DNA of 64,000 bases from Candidatus Zixiibacteriota bacterium (GCA_024231855.1 JAAEQD010000062.1:104565-168564); one strand, 5' to 3'; shown: positions 8,964-17,724, counted from the stretch's first letter. Notes: generated by a model not told the origin, from the sequence alone. Translations and numbers: made by a program.

Positions 8964-9637
8964 CGCAGAAAGTCCTTAAGCCAGCCGGGTGTCGCGAATT
9001 GATAGCTAATCCCGGAGCCGATATAACCGTGGTAAATTCGTTTATGAGTATAAACTTTCAGGTAGCGGGCAAACAGACTCATATGCCAATTCCCTTTAAC
9101 ATTATATCGCAGCCGCGAAAATAAGCCGATACCGATTTCATTTTCCGAGCGCCAATCCTCAACCGGCTCTTCATCATCGAATTTCATATAAAAAACACCT
9201 GCCTGAATGCTGTTAAACCAGTTGAATTTATCAGGAAACTTAATTTCCATTCCCCAACCAAGATAAGTATACAGCGCGATGAAGCCGGGGATATCCTGAT
9301 CTTTACTGGAAAACTCCGAGGCGTTTAGCCCAAACTGTATCTTGCCCTTATAGAAATCAACCTCGGAGTTAATTTCCAACCCTGCCGCCTTTTCCCAGAA
9401 TTGATGGAATTGATTTTCATTGATATTGCCCGTTAGGCTAACGCTTAGCCCCATCGTCTCAAAACTTTTTTCGTCCGATTGACCAAGCGCGGCAGGACAA
9501 ACGGTCAGGATTATAATGATCGCGGCCGCTACAATATTTACTCTTTCCGCGATTAAACTCATCCAAGTGTTCTTATTTATCAATTTCATCCATTGATTAT
9601 ACCAAGCCTTGGTCGGCAATTCCATCGTTTTTGCCAT
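8960..9637 (-). CDS. Predicted outer-membrane beta-barrel protein
   Basis: A 225-residue protein of no recognised family. Residues about 33-53 form a hydrophobic signal sequence ending near AALGQ; the N-terminus before it is unusually long, and internal Met17 or Met26 could be the true start, although none has a clear ribosome site. The mature part is made of short amphipathic strands with Tyr, Trp and Gly (YLGWGMEIKF, IGIGLFSRLRYNV, GYIGSGISYQF), typical of a small outer-membrane barrel of about 8-10 strands. It overlaps the TonB-receptor-like gene downstream by 4 bp. The pair may form one uptake or surface unit; that is inference from the coupling. Confidence 0.6.
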   Translation of the reverse strand: MAKTMELPTKAWYNQWMKLINKNTWMSLIAERVNIVAAAIIIILTVCPAALGQSDEKSFETMGLSVSLTGNINENQFHQFWEKAAGLEINSEVDFYKGKIQFGLNASEFSSKDQDIPGFIALYTYLGWGMEIKFPDKFNWFNSIQAGVFYMKFDDEEPVEDWRSENEIGIGLFSRLRYNVKGNWHMSLFARYLKVYTHKRIYHGYIGSGISYQFATPGWLKDFLR

Positions 9638-9643
9638 TAGCGG

Positions 9644-9672
9644 TTGACTTTTTAACTGTCAGGTTTTATATA
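9644..9672 (+). promoter_or_regulatory. Sigma-70-type promoter
   Basis: TTGACT (9644-9649), 17-base spacer, TATATA (9667-9672). It would start transcription near 9680, about 30 bases ahead of the VOC-family gene at 9710, and overlaps the upstream edge of the divergent barrel gene. Confidence 0.7.
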
Positions 9673-9709
9673 AGGCTCGGAAAATTAATACTTACAATGA
9701 GGACTTATT

Positions 9710-10129
9710 ATGATTATTGATCATATCGGCGTAGCGGTGAAATCGATAGAGAAGGGAATAAAGCACTGGCAGAATGTTTTCGGCTATAAACAGGTCACCG
9801 AGATTGTGATTAATACCCGCCAGAAAGTCAAAGTCGCTTTCATGGAAAAAGATAATTCACTACCGATAAAACTGATTTCGCCATCGGATGAGACATCGCC
9901 TTTAAACAAATTTTTGGCCAAAAGCGAGGGCTTACATCATCTCTGTTTTAAAACCGATAACCTCGATGATGGTTTGATTGAACTCAAGGGTAAAGGCCTT
10001 CGGGTATTGGCGCCCCCTCAACCCGGCGAGGCTTTCGATAACGAGAATATCGCCTTCGTTTTCGGCAAGATGGGCTTGAATATTGAGCTGATAGATACGG
10101 ATAAGCGGGCCGGCCGATTGGATATCTAA
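9710..10129 (+). CDS. Methylmalonyl-CoA epimerase-like VOC-superfamily protein
   Basis: A 139-residue protein, the usual length for methylmalonyl-CoA epimerase. It has two beta-alpha-beta-beta-beta modules of the vicinal oxygen chelate fold. Likely metal ligands are His5 (IDHIGVAV), His76 or His77 (GLHHLCF) and Glu126 (NIELID), matching positions in known epimerases. Such enzymes interconvert the (R) and (S) forms of methylmalonyl-CoA in propionate metabolism. No mutase or carboxylase gene is in the window, so the substrate is inferred from similarity only; a glyoxalase-like activity is the alternative. Preceded by its own promoter and a TGAGGA ribosome site. Confidence 0.8.
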   Translation: MIIDHIGVAVKSIEKGIKHWQNVFGYKQVTEIVINTRQKVKVAFMEKDNSLPIKLISPSDETSPLNKFLAKSEGLHHLCFKTDNLDDGLIELKGKGLRVLAPPQPGEAFDNENIAFVFGKMGLNIELIDTDKRAGRLDI

Positions 10130-10139
10130 CAAGGTTTTT

Positions 10140-10175
10140 AGTAGGTCAAATCCCCTGGGATTTGACCCGGGGAAG
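10140..10175. repeat. Palindromic intergenic repeat, copy 1
   Basis: Perfect 11-bp inverted repeat GGTCAAATCCC / GGGATTTGACC (10144-10154 and 10157-10167) with a 2-base centre, followed by ccggggaag. The same element recurs at 11232-11264 in the same orientation on the other side of the dehydrogenase gene. Confidence 0.85.
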
Positions 10176-10188
10176 GGCTAAGCGGGAA

Positions 10189-11208
10189 TCAATACCCCGT
10201 TTCCAAATCCACAACATTAACAAAATCATCACGCCCTTCGGCGTATCGTCGGATATTTTCGATCACTTCCTGCCAGCGTTCCAGATCATTAAATGGCGAG
10301 GCCGCCCGATGCGGCGACATCACAACATTATCAAGCTCATGAAATGGATGGCTATACGGATACTTGCGGCTTTGCTCATCGGGTTCCGGCTTATAGTCAT
10401 ACCAGACATCCAGAGCCGCCCCGGCGATCGTACCGTTTTTTAGAGCCGTGTACAAGCTCAACTCATCGACAACCTTGCCCCGGGCGATATTCACCAGAAG
10501 ACTATCCTTGCCCAATAGTTTCAACTGGGCTTCGCCGATTAAGCCCTCGGTTTTCGAGGTGACTGGCACCGCTATGACAAGCGTATCTATCCGCTCCAGG
10601 AACGCGTGTAATTCGGTGTCATCATATTTGGTGAGCGCCGTCGGAATTGGTTCTGATAGCTTATCCCAATCGCGTCGAAGCGCCGAGAATTCAAGATCGA
10701 ATCCGGCCAGAAACTTATGCGCCTTGCTATTAACCGCGCCGTAACCGAGGAAACCCGCATGCCTGTTTTTAAGTGGTATTGTAATCGCGTCCTCATCGCC
10801 GGTACGCCACTTGCCCTCTATCATCCAGTTGTGATGGGGAATGATCTTGTTGGTAAGCGCCAGAAGCAGTCCTACCGTGCCCTGGGCCGTGAAATATGAA
10901 TTACCATGCCCGTTGATCAAAACCGGCATCGGATCGCGATCGAGCTTACGGAAAATCTCAACAACGCTATGAGCGCCGGCGCCGGGAAAAATGTATAGCG
11001 ATAGCTTTTCTGACTTTTCAATCAATTTATCACTGGCCCGCCAGCCGATTATGATATTCGCCTCCCGACAGAGTTCGATAAGAGTCTCTTCCCGCTCATC
11101 AGCCGGATACAGGAACTTGACTTGCTTCAAATCGGCAAGCGCCTTTTCAAGATAACGTTTTAAATCATCTTCGGGAGTGAATATGAAGGTTACATTAGCT
11201 TCTCTCAT
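10189..11208 (-). CDS. D-isomer-specific 2-hydroxyacid dehydrogenase family protein
   Basis: A 339-residue NAD(P)-dependent oxidoreductase. The nucleotide-binding loop is FLGYGAVN (153-160), in which the third Gly of the usual GxGxxG is Asn. Catalytic residues of the family can be placed: Arg243 (NIARGKVVDE), probable Glu275 in the segment after ALDVWYD, and His300 (MSPHRAA). Family members reduce 2-keto acids or oxidise 2-hydroxy acids such as glycerate, lactate or phosphoglycerate; the substrate cannot be read from the sequence, and at 339 residues it lacks the ACT domain of many SerA proteins. It stands alone on the minus strand between two copies of a palindromic repeat. Confidence 0.85.
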   Translation of the reverse strand: MREANVTFIFTPEDDLKRYLEKALADLKQVKFLYPADEREETLIELCREANIIIGWRASDKLIEKSEKLSLYIFPGAGAHSVVEIFRKLDRDPMPVLINGHGNSYFTAQGTVGLLLALTNKIIPHHNWMIEGKWRTGDEDAITIPLKNRHAGFLGYGAVNSKAHKFLAGFDLEFSALRRDWDKLSEPIPTALTKYDDTELHAFLERIDTLVIAVPVTSKTEGLIGEAQLKLLGKDSLLVNIARGKVVDELSLYTALKNGTIAGAALDVWYDYKPEPDEQSRKYPYSHPFHELDNVVMSPHRAASPFNDLERWQEVIENIRRYAEGRDDFVNVVDLETGY

Positions 11209-11231
11209 TATTTAAACCAATAGCTTCTCAA

Positions 11232-11264
11232 GTAGGTCAAATCACCTGGGATTTGACGTGGGGA
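11232..11264. repeat. Palindromic intergenic repeat, copy 2
   Basis: Second copy of the element at 10140. The pattern agtaggtcaaatc-n-cctgggatttgac is shared, with one mismatch that breaks the stem (GTCAAATC/GATTTGAC, 11236-11257), followed by a G-rich tail. Confidence 0.8.
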
Positions 11265-11297
11265 GGGGGCGGTTAAATTATCACCCCGCTTTTATGC

Positions 11298-11324
11298 TCG
11301 TTACGAAGCGTCGCATCGTAACGA
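11298..11324 (-). terminator. Hairpin just after tex, possible terminator
   Basis: Perfect 9-bp inverted repeat TCGTTACGA/TCGTAACGA with a 9-base loop, ending two bases from the tex stop codon. No good T-run follows on the minus strand, so it may stabilise the 3' end rather than terminate. Confidence 0.45.
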
Positions 11325-11325
11325 C

Positions 11326-13461
11326 TCAAGCCTGCTTTCGCATCGAAAGCGATATCCGCTTGCGATCGATATCGACATTGAGCACGGCCACGGTTACTTT
11401 CTGATGTACCTTAACAAAATCAGCCGGGTCCTTAACGAATTTATCGGCCAGCTCGCTTATGTGAACCAATCCATCCTGATGCACTCCGATATCGACGAAG
11501 GCTCCGAAATTAGTCACATTGGTGACGATCCCGGGAAGTCTCATACCGGCGCTCAAATCCTCAATCGTCTTAACCGAATCCTCGAACGCGAATGACTCAT
11601 ACTCGGCACGAGGATCACGACCCGGTTTGGCCAATTCGGCCATAATATCCTGCAATGTAGGTATCCCGACTTTCTCGCTTACGTATTCCTGAAGTTTGAT
11701 TTGTTCGCGCCGCTTCACATTTGTCATTAATTGATCCACTGTGCACCCGGCATTATCAGCCATGGCCTTGACGACTTTATAGCTCTCGGGATGAACCGCG
11801 CTTCGATCAAGAGGGTTTGCGGCATCGGCGATACGCAGAAAGCCGGCCGCCTGTTCGAATGCCTTCGGCCCGAGGCGAGGAACTTTTTTTATCGATGTCC
11901 GCGACTTGAACGGACCGTTCTCATCGCGATATTTCATGATATTCTGCGCCAGCGATGGCCCCAGGCCTGAAACGTAGGTAAGAAGCTGCTTACTGGCGGT
12001 GTTAATCTCGACCCCCACCGAATTAACGCAACTCACTATGGTATCATCCAGCCCCTGCTTGAGCGAGTTCTGATCGACATCGTGTTGATACTGGCCAACG
12101 CCTATCGATTTCGGATCGATCTTGACCAGTTCGGCCAACGGGTCCATCAGGCGACGGCCAATCGAAACCGCTCCGCGCACGGTCACATCATAATCGGGAA
12201 ACTCGTCACGGGCTACCTCCGATGCTGAATACACCGATGCACCGGACTCATTAACCATCTCAATCTGAATATGGGTGGGCAAACCAAGTCCTTTAACGAA
12301 TGCCTCGGTTTCCCGTCCAGCGGTACCGTTGCCGATAGCGATTACTTTCGTCTTGTATTTCTCGGCCAGCGCCTTGATTTCGGCGGCCGCGTTATCTTGT
12401 TGCTTCTGAGACCCGGTTGGGAAAATCGTTGAGTTTTCCAGAAGTTTCCCCTGGGCGTCCAGGCAGACAACCTTGCAGCCGGTTCTGAATCCCGGATCGA
12501 TTGCCAGTATATCCTTGCGTCCCAACGGCGGCGCCATCAGAAGCTCACGGATATTCTCGGCGAATACCCTGATCGCCTCGATATCGGCGGCTTTCTTCGA
12601 TTCGGCCCGGATCTCGGTCTCCATCGAGGGGGCCAGCAGACGTTTGTAGCTGTCATGAATCGCCAGCCTGACCTGCCCGGATGCCGGGTTGTCCGAATCG
12701 ATAAACAACCGCTCGAGTATATCGATTGCCGTTTCCTCTGATGGTATAATCGCCAGTCGGAGCACACCCTCATCCTCGCCGCGACGCATCGCCAGCAAGC
12801 GATGGGACGGTACCTCTCTGATCTTTTCTTCCCATTCGAAATAATCGGCGAACTTGGCGCCCTCGGTTTCTTTGCCGGTAATCAGCCTGGTCGAGATTAC
12901 CCCTTCGATGGCGAACAGCTCGCGTAATTTGGCCCGCGCGTCGGCGTCCTCAGTTACCCATTCGGCGATAATATCGCGCGCCCCGTCCAGGGCATCCTCG
13001 ACAGTCTCGACCTGCTTCTCCGGGTCGATAAACGCCTCGGCCTCGGTTTCGGGATCGATATCGCTCTGCTCGAACAGCATCTCGGCCAACGGCTCCAGCC
13101 CCCGTTCACGGGCGATCGTGGCCCGGGTGCGGCGCTTGGGCTTAAACGGCAGATAGATATCCTCCAACTCGGCCATCGTCTCGGCCGCCTGGATTTTCTC
13201 GTTAAGCTCATCGGTTAGAAGGTCGCGTTCGATCATCGATTTCAGGATCGCCTCCCGCCGCTTATCCAGTTCGCGAAGCTGCCCCAGGCGGTCGCGGATT
13301 GCCGTGATCGCCACTTCATCCAGGCTGCCGGTAACCTCCTTGCGATAGCGCGCGATAAACGGTACCGTCGCCTCATCGTCCAAAAGCCCCGCCGTAGCCG
13401 TCACCTGCTTGGCCTGTATCTTCAGTTCATTCGCGATTTTCATTATGTGCTGTTCGTTCAT
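11326..13461 (-). CDS. tex: Tex, RNA-binding transcription accessory protein
   Basis: 711 residues from the ATG at 13461, which has AAGGA eight bases upstream; a TTG two codons earlier is less likely. The full Tex order is seen: N-terminal Tex_N helical domain, YqgF/RNase H-like fold (LAIDPGFRTGCKVVCLD and AIGNGTAGRETE), helix-hairpin-helix region (LLTYVSGLGPSLAQNIMKYR and VPRLGPKAFEQAAGF) and a C-terminal S1 RNA-binding domain (GIVTNVTNFGAFVDIGVHQD). Tex is a conserved cytoplasmic nucleic-acid-binding protein linked to transcription and stress tolerance. The length is normal for the family. Single gene, followed by a hairpin. Confidence 0.97.
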   Translation of the reverse strand: MNEQHIMKIANELKIQAKQVTATAGLLDDEATVPFIARYRKEVTGSLDEVAITAIRDRLGQLRELDKRREAILKSMIERDLLTDELNEKIQAAETMAELEDIYLPFKPKRRTRATIARERGLEPLAEMLFEQSDIDPETEAEAFIDPEKQVETVEDALDGARDIIAEWVTEDADARAKLRELFAIEGVISTRLITGKETEGAKFADYFEWEEKIREVPSHRLLAMRRGEDEGVLRLAIIPSEETAIDILERLFIDSDNPASGQVRLAIHDSYKRLLAPSMETEIRAESKKAADIEAIRVFAENIRELLMAPPLGRKDILAIDPGFRTGCKVVCLDAQGKLLENSTIFPTGSQKQQDNAAAEIKALAEKYKTKVIAIGNGTAGRETEAFVKGLGLPTHIQIEMVNESGASVYSASEVARDEFPDYDVTVRGAVSIGRRLMDPLAELVKIDPKSIGVGQYQHDVDQNSLKQGLDDTIVSCVNSVGVEINTASKQLLTYVSGLGPSLAQNIMKYRDENGPFKSRTSIKKVPRLGPKAFEQAAGFLRIADAANPLDRSAVHPESYKVVKAMADNAGCTVDQLMTNVKRREQIKLQEYVSEKVGIPTLQDIMAELAKPGRDPRAEYESFAFEDSVKTIEDLSAGMRLPGIVTNVTNFGAFVDIGVHQDGLVHISELADKFVKDPADFVKVHQKVTVAVLNVDIDRKRISLSMRKQA

Positions 13462-13542
13462 AATCAATCCTTGCTTATTTCACCATTCTTGCCTTAAAGA
13501 TATGAAAAATTATAGGAAAAGGGAAGAGGGAAAATTCGCTGT

Positions 13543-14316
13543 TTATTTGACCGGCTTCTTTTCTATCAGGTTTTCGCCATCTTTACACTGTTGATAATTT
13601 TGCAATACCTGTCTTAATGTTCGTACTAACTCTAAATTCTTGAAAGGCTTTTTGAAATAGCCATCCGCCCCGGCCGACATCGCGTGATCGGGAGAAAATT
13701 GTCCCGCGTATCCCGTTATAAGAATTACCGGAATATGTTCGAATTGCTGTTTTACTTCTACCAATAAGTCGATACCGGTTATACCCGGAAGTAGTATATC
13801 GCTAACAACGGCGTGCACTTTATTTTCTCTTAGTATCTCCAGCGCTTGTTCCGCGGATGAGGCAGTGATCACTTTAAATCTTTCTATTTCAAAAGCATTC
13901 CGCAATATCTTTAGAATTTCAGGTTCATCATCAACGATAAGAATGATACGCTTGCCGCTAGTTTTTATTTTGTTTAATTTCTGGGCTATATTGTTCTTAT
14001 CAAAGGGAAAAGTAATAATGTCATTTACACCTTGACTAACTCTCAATTTTACCTCGGCTGAACTACACTTTTCACAGACGAGAATTATTGGTATCCATTT
14101 AAGCCTAACTGATGATTTCAGGTATTTTATTAAATCTGTTTGAGCATGTTCCAATACGCTATTGCTTATAATTACAAGGTCAATACGGTAATCAGACTCC
14201 AGGATTTTAATGGCTTGTTTGGTCGATATTGCCTCCGTGATGCTATACCCATAATCGGAAAGAATATCCTCCAGTTTAATAGCCCTATTATTATCCAGAA
14301 TCACGAGAGCCTTCAT
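13543..14316 (-). CDS. Double-receiver response regulator without output domain
   Basis: 257 residues made of two receiver (REC) domains. The second (about 123-240) is canonical, with acidic pair Asp129/Asp130, phosphoacceptor Asp173 (VVSDILLPG), Thr201 (LITGYA) and Lys223 (FKKPF). The first (about 1-118) has the fold but lacks the phosphoacceptor: the expected position reads VIISNS (50s), and only part of the acidic pocket remains. It is therefore a pseudo-receiver. There is no DNA-binding or enzyme domain, so it probably works through protein contacts, like CheY- or Spo0F-type carriers. It is divergent from an HDOD protein with a histidine-kinase-like DHp segment, a plausible partner. ATG follows AAGGAG. 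Confidence 0.88.
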   Translation of the reverse strand: MKALVILDNNRAIKLEDILSDYGYSITEAISTKQAIKILESDYRIDLVIISNSVLEHAQTDLIKYLKSSVRLKWIPIILVCEKCSSAEVKLRVSQGVNDIITFPFDKNNIAQKLNKIKTSGKRIILIVDDEPEILKILRNAFEIERFKVITASSAEQALEILRENKVHAVVSDILLPGITGIDLLVEVKQQFEHIPVILITGYAGQFSPDHAMSAGADGYFKKPFKNLELVRTLRQVLQNYQQCKDGENLIEKKPVK

Positions 14317-14554
14317 TTAACATAACTCCTTAATAAAAATTGACTTATTAACCATTTTCCTCACTACATATTGATTAATATATCGGCATTATTGATGTAA
14401 TTATAATCTGAATAAATTATTATCAATTAATATATATTCTTAGCAGTTTCTTGCAATATCTGTACTATGTCCAAAGTGTTCTGTATAATACATCCCTTTT
14501 TAAGTAAATAACAGTTTTTAAAAACCGATAAAATTGACATAGATAGGAGAAACC

Positions 14555-15874
14555 TTGGATAAAATTTCCATTGTTGAAAAAATTTACGCCGACAGTAATA
14601 TTTTGTCCATACCGCAAGTTATTTCTGAATTACTTGATTTAACCAGTCAGGAGGATTATTCGGCGAATGATCTAGGCCGTTTGATACTGAAAGATCCTTC
14701 GCTAACGGCCAGAATTTTAAAGCTATCTAATTCTCCATTTTACGCAAGGGTATCAAAAATAAATACCATGCATCAAGCTATATCAGTTCTCGGCGTGACC
14801 ACCGTTAAGTGTTTAGCTCTATCTACATCTATTTTTCACCCGGAGAAGATTGCATCGGAAACCGGAATAGACGCCAGGGAATTTTTCGCCTACATTCTTT
14901 CGGTGGCATCTGGTGCCGAGCTTATCGCTAAAACAATAAAGTATCCCTCGCCTGAGGAAGCATTAATAGCCGGGCTATTGCAGGATGTAGGGATTCTATT
15001 TTGTCTTCATCATTATCCGACGGAATATGGCAAAGTTCGTGAATTACTGCTAAAAGATATTCCGTTATTGGAAGCCGAGCAGGAAGTGCTTGGCGCTAAT
15101 CATTGCGTACTTGGATATCATTTATCCCGGGTTTGGAACATGCCTGAAAATATAACGAATGCTATTGCCCATCATCACAACATTCATGACGCTCAAAAAG
15201 AAAAAGCATTGGAGAATATTATTAAGTTAAGCGCTCTGCTTTCCCTCAACCGCTTTTCCGGCCAGGAGCAAGATATTGAAAAGCGGCTAAAACAAATCCT
15301 GCGTGTATCTACGGCTCTTGAATTAAACCGTGAGCAAATCAGTGAAGTGACAGATAGCCTTCTAAGCCATATGTTCAATATGGCTCAAGATATTGGGGTT
15401 GAGATTGAGGATACCGAACAGCTTCTTATCAGGGCCAACCAGGAAATTTGGAAATCATACCTGACAATTGAACATCTTTTTACCGAGCGTGAAGAGCTCA
15501 ATAAAAAAATCCTTGAGCAGGAACGGGCTAAGGCGGCGTTTGAGGCCAAAAGCACGGCCCTGGCGACCTTATCGCATTATTTAAATAATACGGTTATGGT
15601 TATTTCCGGCCAGACAGAGTTATTGCAAATACTGAAGGACAAAGGACAGATCGATAAGTTGGTTGCCCGAATACCGGGTAATTCTAAGACTATCGGAAAT
15701 TCGATCAATAAAATCATTGCCGTTATGCAAGAAATCAGAGATATTTCACCGTCCGATGAAATTGAATATTTTGATAAGTCAAAAGCTATGAAAATTGATG
15801 ATCGTATTAAGCAGCGCCTTGAGAAAATGTCTGAGGAACCCGCGGCAATATTTCCGCCAAGTATATCCTCCTGA
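14555..15874 (+). CDS. HDOD-domain signalling protein with DHp-like C-terminus
   Basis: The TTG start is supported by AGGAGA just upstream and by the divergence point. Residues about 10-215 form an HDOD domain (degenerate HD hydrolase: LSIPQVISELLDL, AGLLQDVGILF, AIAHHHNIHD), a module of bacterial signalling and motility or competence regulation. A coiled-coil stretch (about 290-335) leads into LSHYLNNTVMVISGQTELL around His341, which looks like the H-box and dimerisation helices of a histidine kinase. No ATP-binding catalytic domain follows; the protein ends at 439. It might be phosphorylated in trans or only dimerise. A TATAAT at 14484-14489 with a weak -35 may be its promoter. Confidence 0.85.
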   Translation: MDKISIVEKIYADSNILSIPQVISELLDLTSQEDYSANDLGRLILKDPSLTARILKLSNSPFYARVSKINTMHQAISVLGVTTVKCLALSTSIFHPEKIASETGIDAREFFAYILSVASGAELIAKTIKYPSPEEALIAGLLQDVGILFCLHHYPTEYGKVRELLLKDIPLLEAEQEVLGANHCVLGYHLSRVWNMPENITNAIAHHHNIHDAQKEKALENIIKLSALLSLNRFSGQEQDIEKRLKQILRVSTALELNREQISEVTDSLLSHMFNMAQDIGVEIEDTEQLLIRANQEIWKSYLTIEHLFTEREELNKKILEQERAKAAFEAKSTALATLSHYLNNTVMVISGQTELLQILKDKGQIDKLVARIPGNSKTIGNSINKIIAVMQEIRDISPSDEIEYFDKSKAMKIDDRIKQRLEKMSEEPAAIFPPSISS

Positions 15875-16043
15875 TAAATACCTGTTCGTTCGACGGCAAG
15901 CAGGCAACGTTCCCGCCTACCCCTAATCCCCTACAATCTAACCACCTACGCCAATTCGCTGCGCTTATGGCATGTACGCAGCGCAAAACTCGGCAATTTC
16001 CCAAAAAACAAAATACATACAAATGCGTATGGTTTTTTTCCTC

Positions 16044-16072
16044 TTGACTTGAAGGTACCAAATCCTTATGTT
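16044..16072 (+). promoter_or_regulatory. Promoter of first Rrf2 gene with overlapping inverted repeat
   Basis: TTGACT (16044-16049), 17-base spacer, TATGTT (16067-16072). A near-palindrome, GGTACCAAAT (16054-16063) in the spacer and ATTTGTACC (16092-16100) downstream of the expected start, could be an operator for autoregulation. Confidence 0.55.
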
Positions 16073-16132
16073 TATAGCGCAGAGGGAGGGTATTTGTACC
16101 CGTAATCAGTTAAAGTTTAAGGAGTAACCAAT

Positions 16133-16552
16133 ATGATGTTATCAACCAGCGAGGATATCGCGCTCAAAGCGATGATTTACATCTCCGCCGCGGCCGGCCA
16201 AAGCAGATGCAGTATCAATGAGATCACACAAAACGAATTGGTCCCCAGAGTCTACCTGGCTAAAATCCTCAAACGGCTCGTTCAGGCAGGCCTTCTAACC
16301 AGTAAACGCGGCGTCCATGGCGGTTATCGTCTGGCCAAGAAACGCAATGAGATATCTTTTCTGAGTATAATCGAAGCGGTGGATGGGCCTTTCCGGAGCA
16401 TGGTTGAACACGATGATATCCACGACATCCCGCAAAATAATCATCCAGCCTCGAAGGTCCTTGGCGATATGCATAAAAGACTGACGGACAAGATGTCTAA
16501 AATGACTTTAAATAAAATAAATTATAAAAGATTTTATCCCGAATTTAAGTAA
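16133..16552 (+). CDS. Rrf2-family transcriptional regulator, copy 1
   Basis: A 139-residue protein with the N-terminal winged helix-turn-helix of Rrf2 regulators (LSTSEDIALKAMIYIS, VPRVYLAKILKRLVQAGLL, SKRGVHGGYRLAK) and a dimerisation helix. Many Rrf2 members (IscR, NsrR) bind an Fe-S cluster through three Cys near residues 90-105. Here that region (about 88-110) has no Cys; the only Cys is in the first half (SRCSINEI). So it should be a cluster-independent regulator, or sense through another route. It is closely similar to the protein at 17815. ATG 16133 or 16136 follows AAGGAG. Confidence 0.9.
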   Translation: MMLSTSEDIALKAMIYISAAAGQSRCSINEITQNELVPRVYLAKILKRLVQAGLLTSKRGVHGGYRLAKKRNEISFLSIIEAVDGPFRSMVEHDDIHDIPQNNHPASKVLGDMHKRLTDKMSKMTLNKINYKRFYPEFK

Positions 16553-16557
16553 GTAGA

Positions 16558-16578
16558 AGCTATTGTAATAGCTCTTTT
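16558..16578 (+). terminator. Probable terminator after first Rrf2 gene
   Basis: Inverted repeat AGCTATT/AATAGCT (16558-16564 and 16567-16573) followed by CTTTTAT. It starts six bases after the stop codon. The tight loop and short T-run make it moderate evidence. Confidence 0.5.
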
Positions 16579-16760
16579 ATATATAATCCCGCTGACTGAG
16601 GATATTTCGGATCAATTCGTTACTTGAATTGGTGTTTTCCATCTTATGGCTATCTTTGCCCTTATCGCAACTTATATCGATAACTTACGTATTGATTTCC
16701 AGCTAAAAGAATAAACCATAATAGGCCGTTTTAAAAAGCGCTATTAAGGAGGTTGCACGG

Positions 16761-17573
16761 ATGAAGAATCATACGACAAGACTGGTTATATTAGTTCTAT
16801 TCGCTACTACAATTTTCCTGTTTAACTGCGATGGCGATAACCCTCTAAATTCGAGATACGATGTCCATAACACCAATTACATTGCCGTAGAGGAGTTCCT
16901 TTTCGAGGTTGATGTAGCCAATCAGTCATTGTTCAGGCTTACCGCGGTCAACGGCTCGATATCGATAACCGGTGAATCTAATTCGGATTCGATCATTATT
17001 ACGGGCGAACGTCGAGTTGGCTCCGAAAGCACGGAGGATGCCGAGGAACATCTGGAATTGCTGGAAGTCAGGGTTCAAGAGTTGACAGATGAAATATATA
17101 TTAGGACAATACAGCCAAATGAAACATATGGCCGAAATTACGAAGTTGATTATGAAATTACGCTTCCCGATGGTTTTATGATTATTGCCTCGCACGTTAA
17201 TGGCAGCGTGACCGTTGGATCAATCAATAATACCGTGACTGTCAGTAACGTGAATGGCCAGATAGATCTTAATGATATCTCCGGAAGCGCGATTGCCAGC
17301 CTGGTTAACGGGCAAATCGAAGGCGATGTGGTTTTACCGTCAAATGGCTTAATCGCCATGAGCACGGTCAATGGCAATGTCGTGCTTAATATTCCCGTAA
17401 ATACTTCCGCCGAATTTGAAGCCTCCAGGGTGAATGGAAGCATCAATATTCGCTATCTCGATCTTCAAAATGAAGTGATAACCAGTACCTCCCGACGCGG
17501 GATTTTAGGCAATGGCGATGGTGAAATTTCATTAAGTACGGTTAATGGTAATATATGGGCGATTGGATTTTAA
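16761..17573 (+). CDS. DUF4097-like exported beta-repeat protein
   Basis: A 270-residue protein with an N-terminal hydrophobic signal ending near Cys24 (FLFNCDGD), possibly a lipoprotein although the lipobox is weak. The rest is a regular beta-repeat: the motif VNG recurs about seven times (AVNGSISI, HVNGSVTV, NVNGQIDL, LVNGQIEG, TVNGNVVL, RVNGSINI, TVNGNIWA), typical of DUF4097/adhesin-like beta-solenoids. The function of this family is not known. It sits exactly between two paralogous Rrf2 regulators on the same strand and has an AAGGAGG ribosome site, so it is a plausible target of one or both. Confidence 0.75.
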   Translation: MKNHTTRLVILVLFATTIFLFNCDGDNPLNSRYDVHNTNYIAVEEFLFEVDVANQSLFRLTAVNGSISITGESNSDSIIITGERRVGSESTEDAEEHLELLEVRVQELTDEIYIRTIQPNETYGRNYEVDYEITLPDGFMIIASHVNGSVTVGSINNTVTVSNVNGQIDLNDISGSAIASLVNGQIEGDVVLPSNGLIAMSTVNGNVVLNIPVNTSAEFEASRVNGSINIRYLDLQNEVITSTSRRGILGNGDGEISLSTVNGNIWAIGF

Positions 17574-17724
17574 AGGCCCAAATCTCTATTTAATAATAGC
17601 CGATTCTCGTATCCGTTTCTAAGTAATCAGTAGTGCCAACCCGGCTGGATCAGTTTAAGTATATGACTATTATGTACTTAGTTATAGTTTTTAAAACAGG
17701 AAATATTGGATCGATTAATTATTC

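Noticed and set aside
15807..16061. 84-codon minus-strand frame between HDOD and Rrf2
   Set aside because: Runs into the end of the HDOD gene and over the Rrf2 promoter; no start signals.
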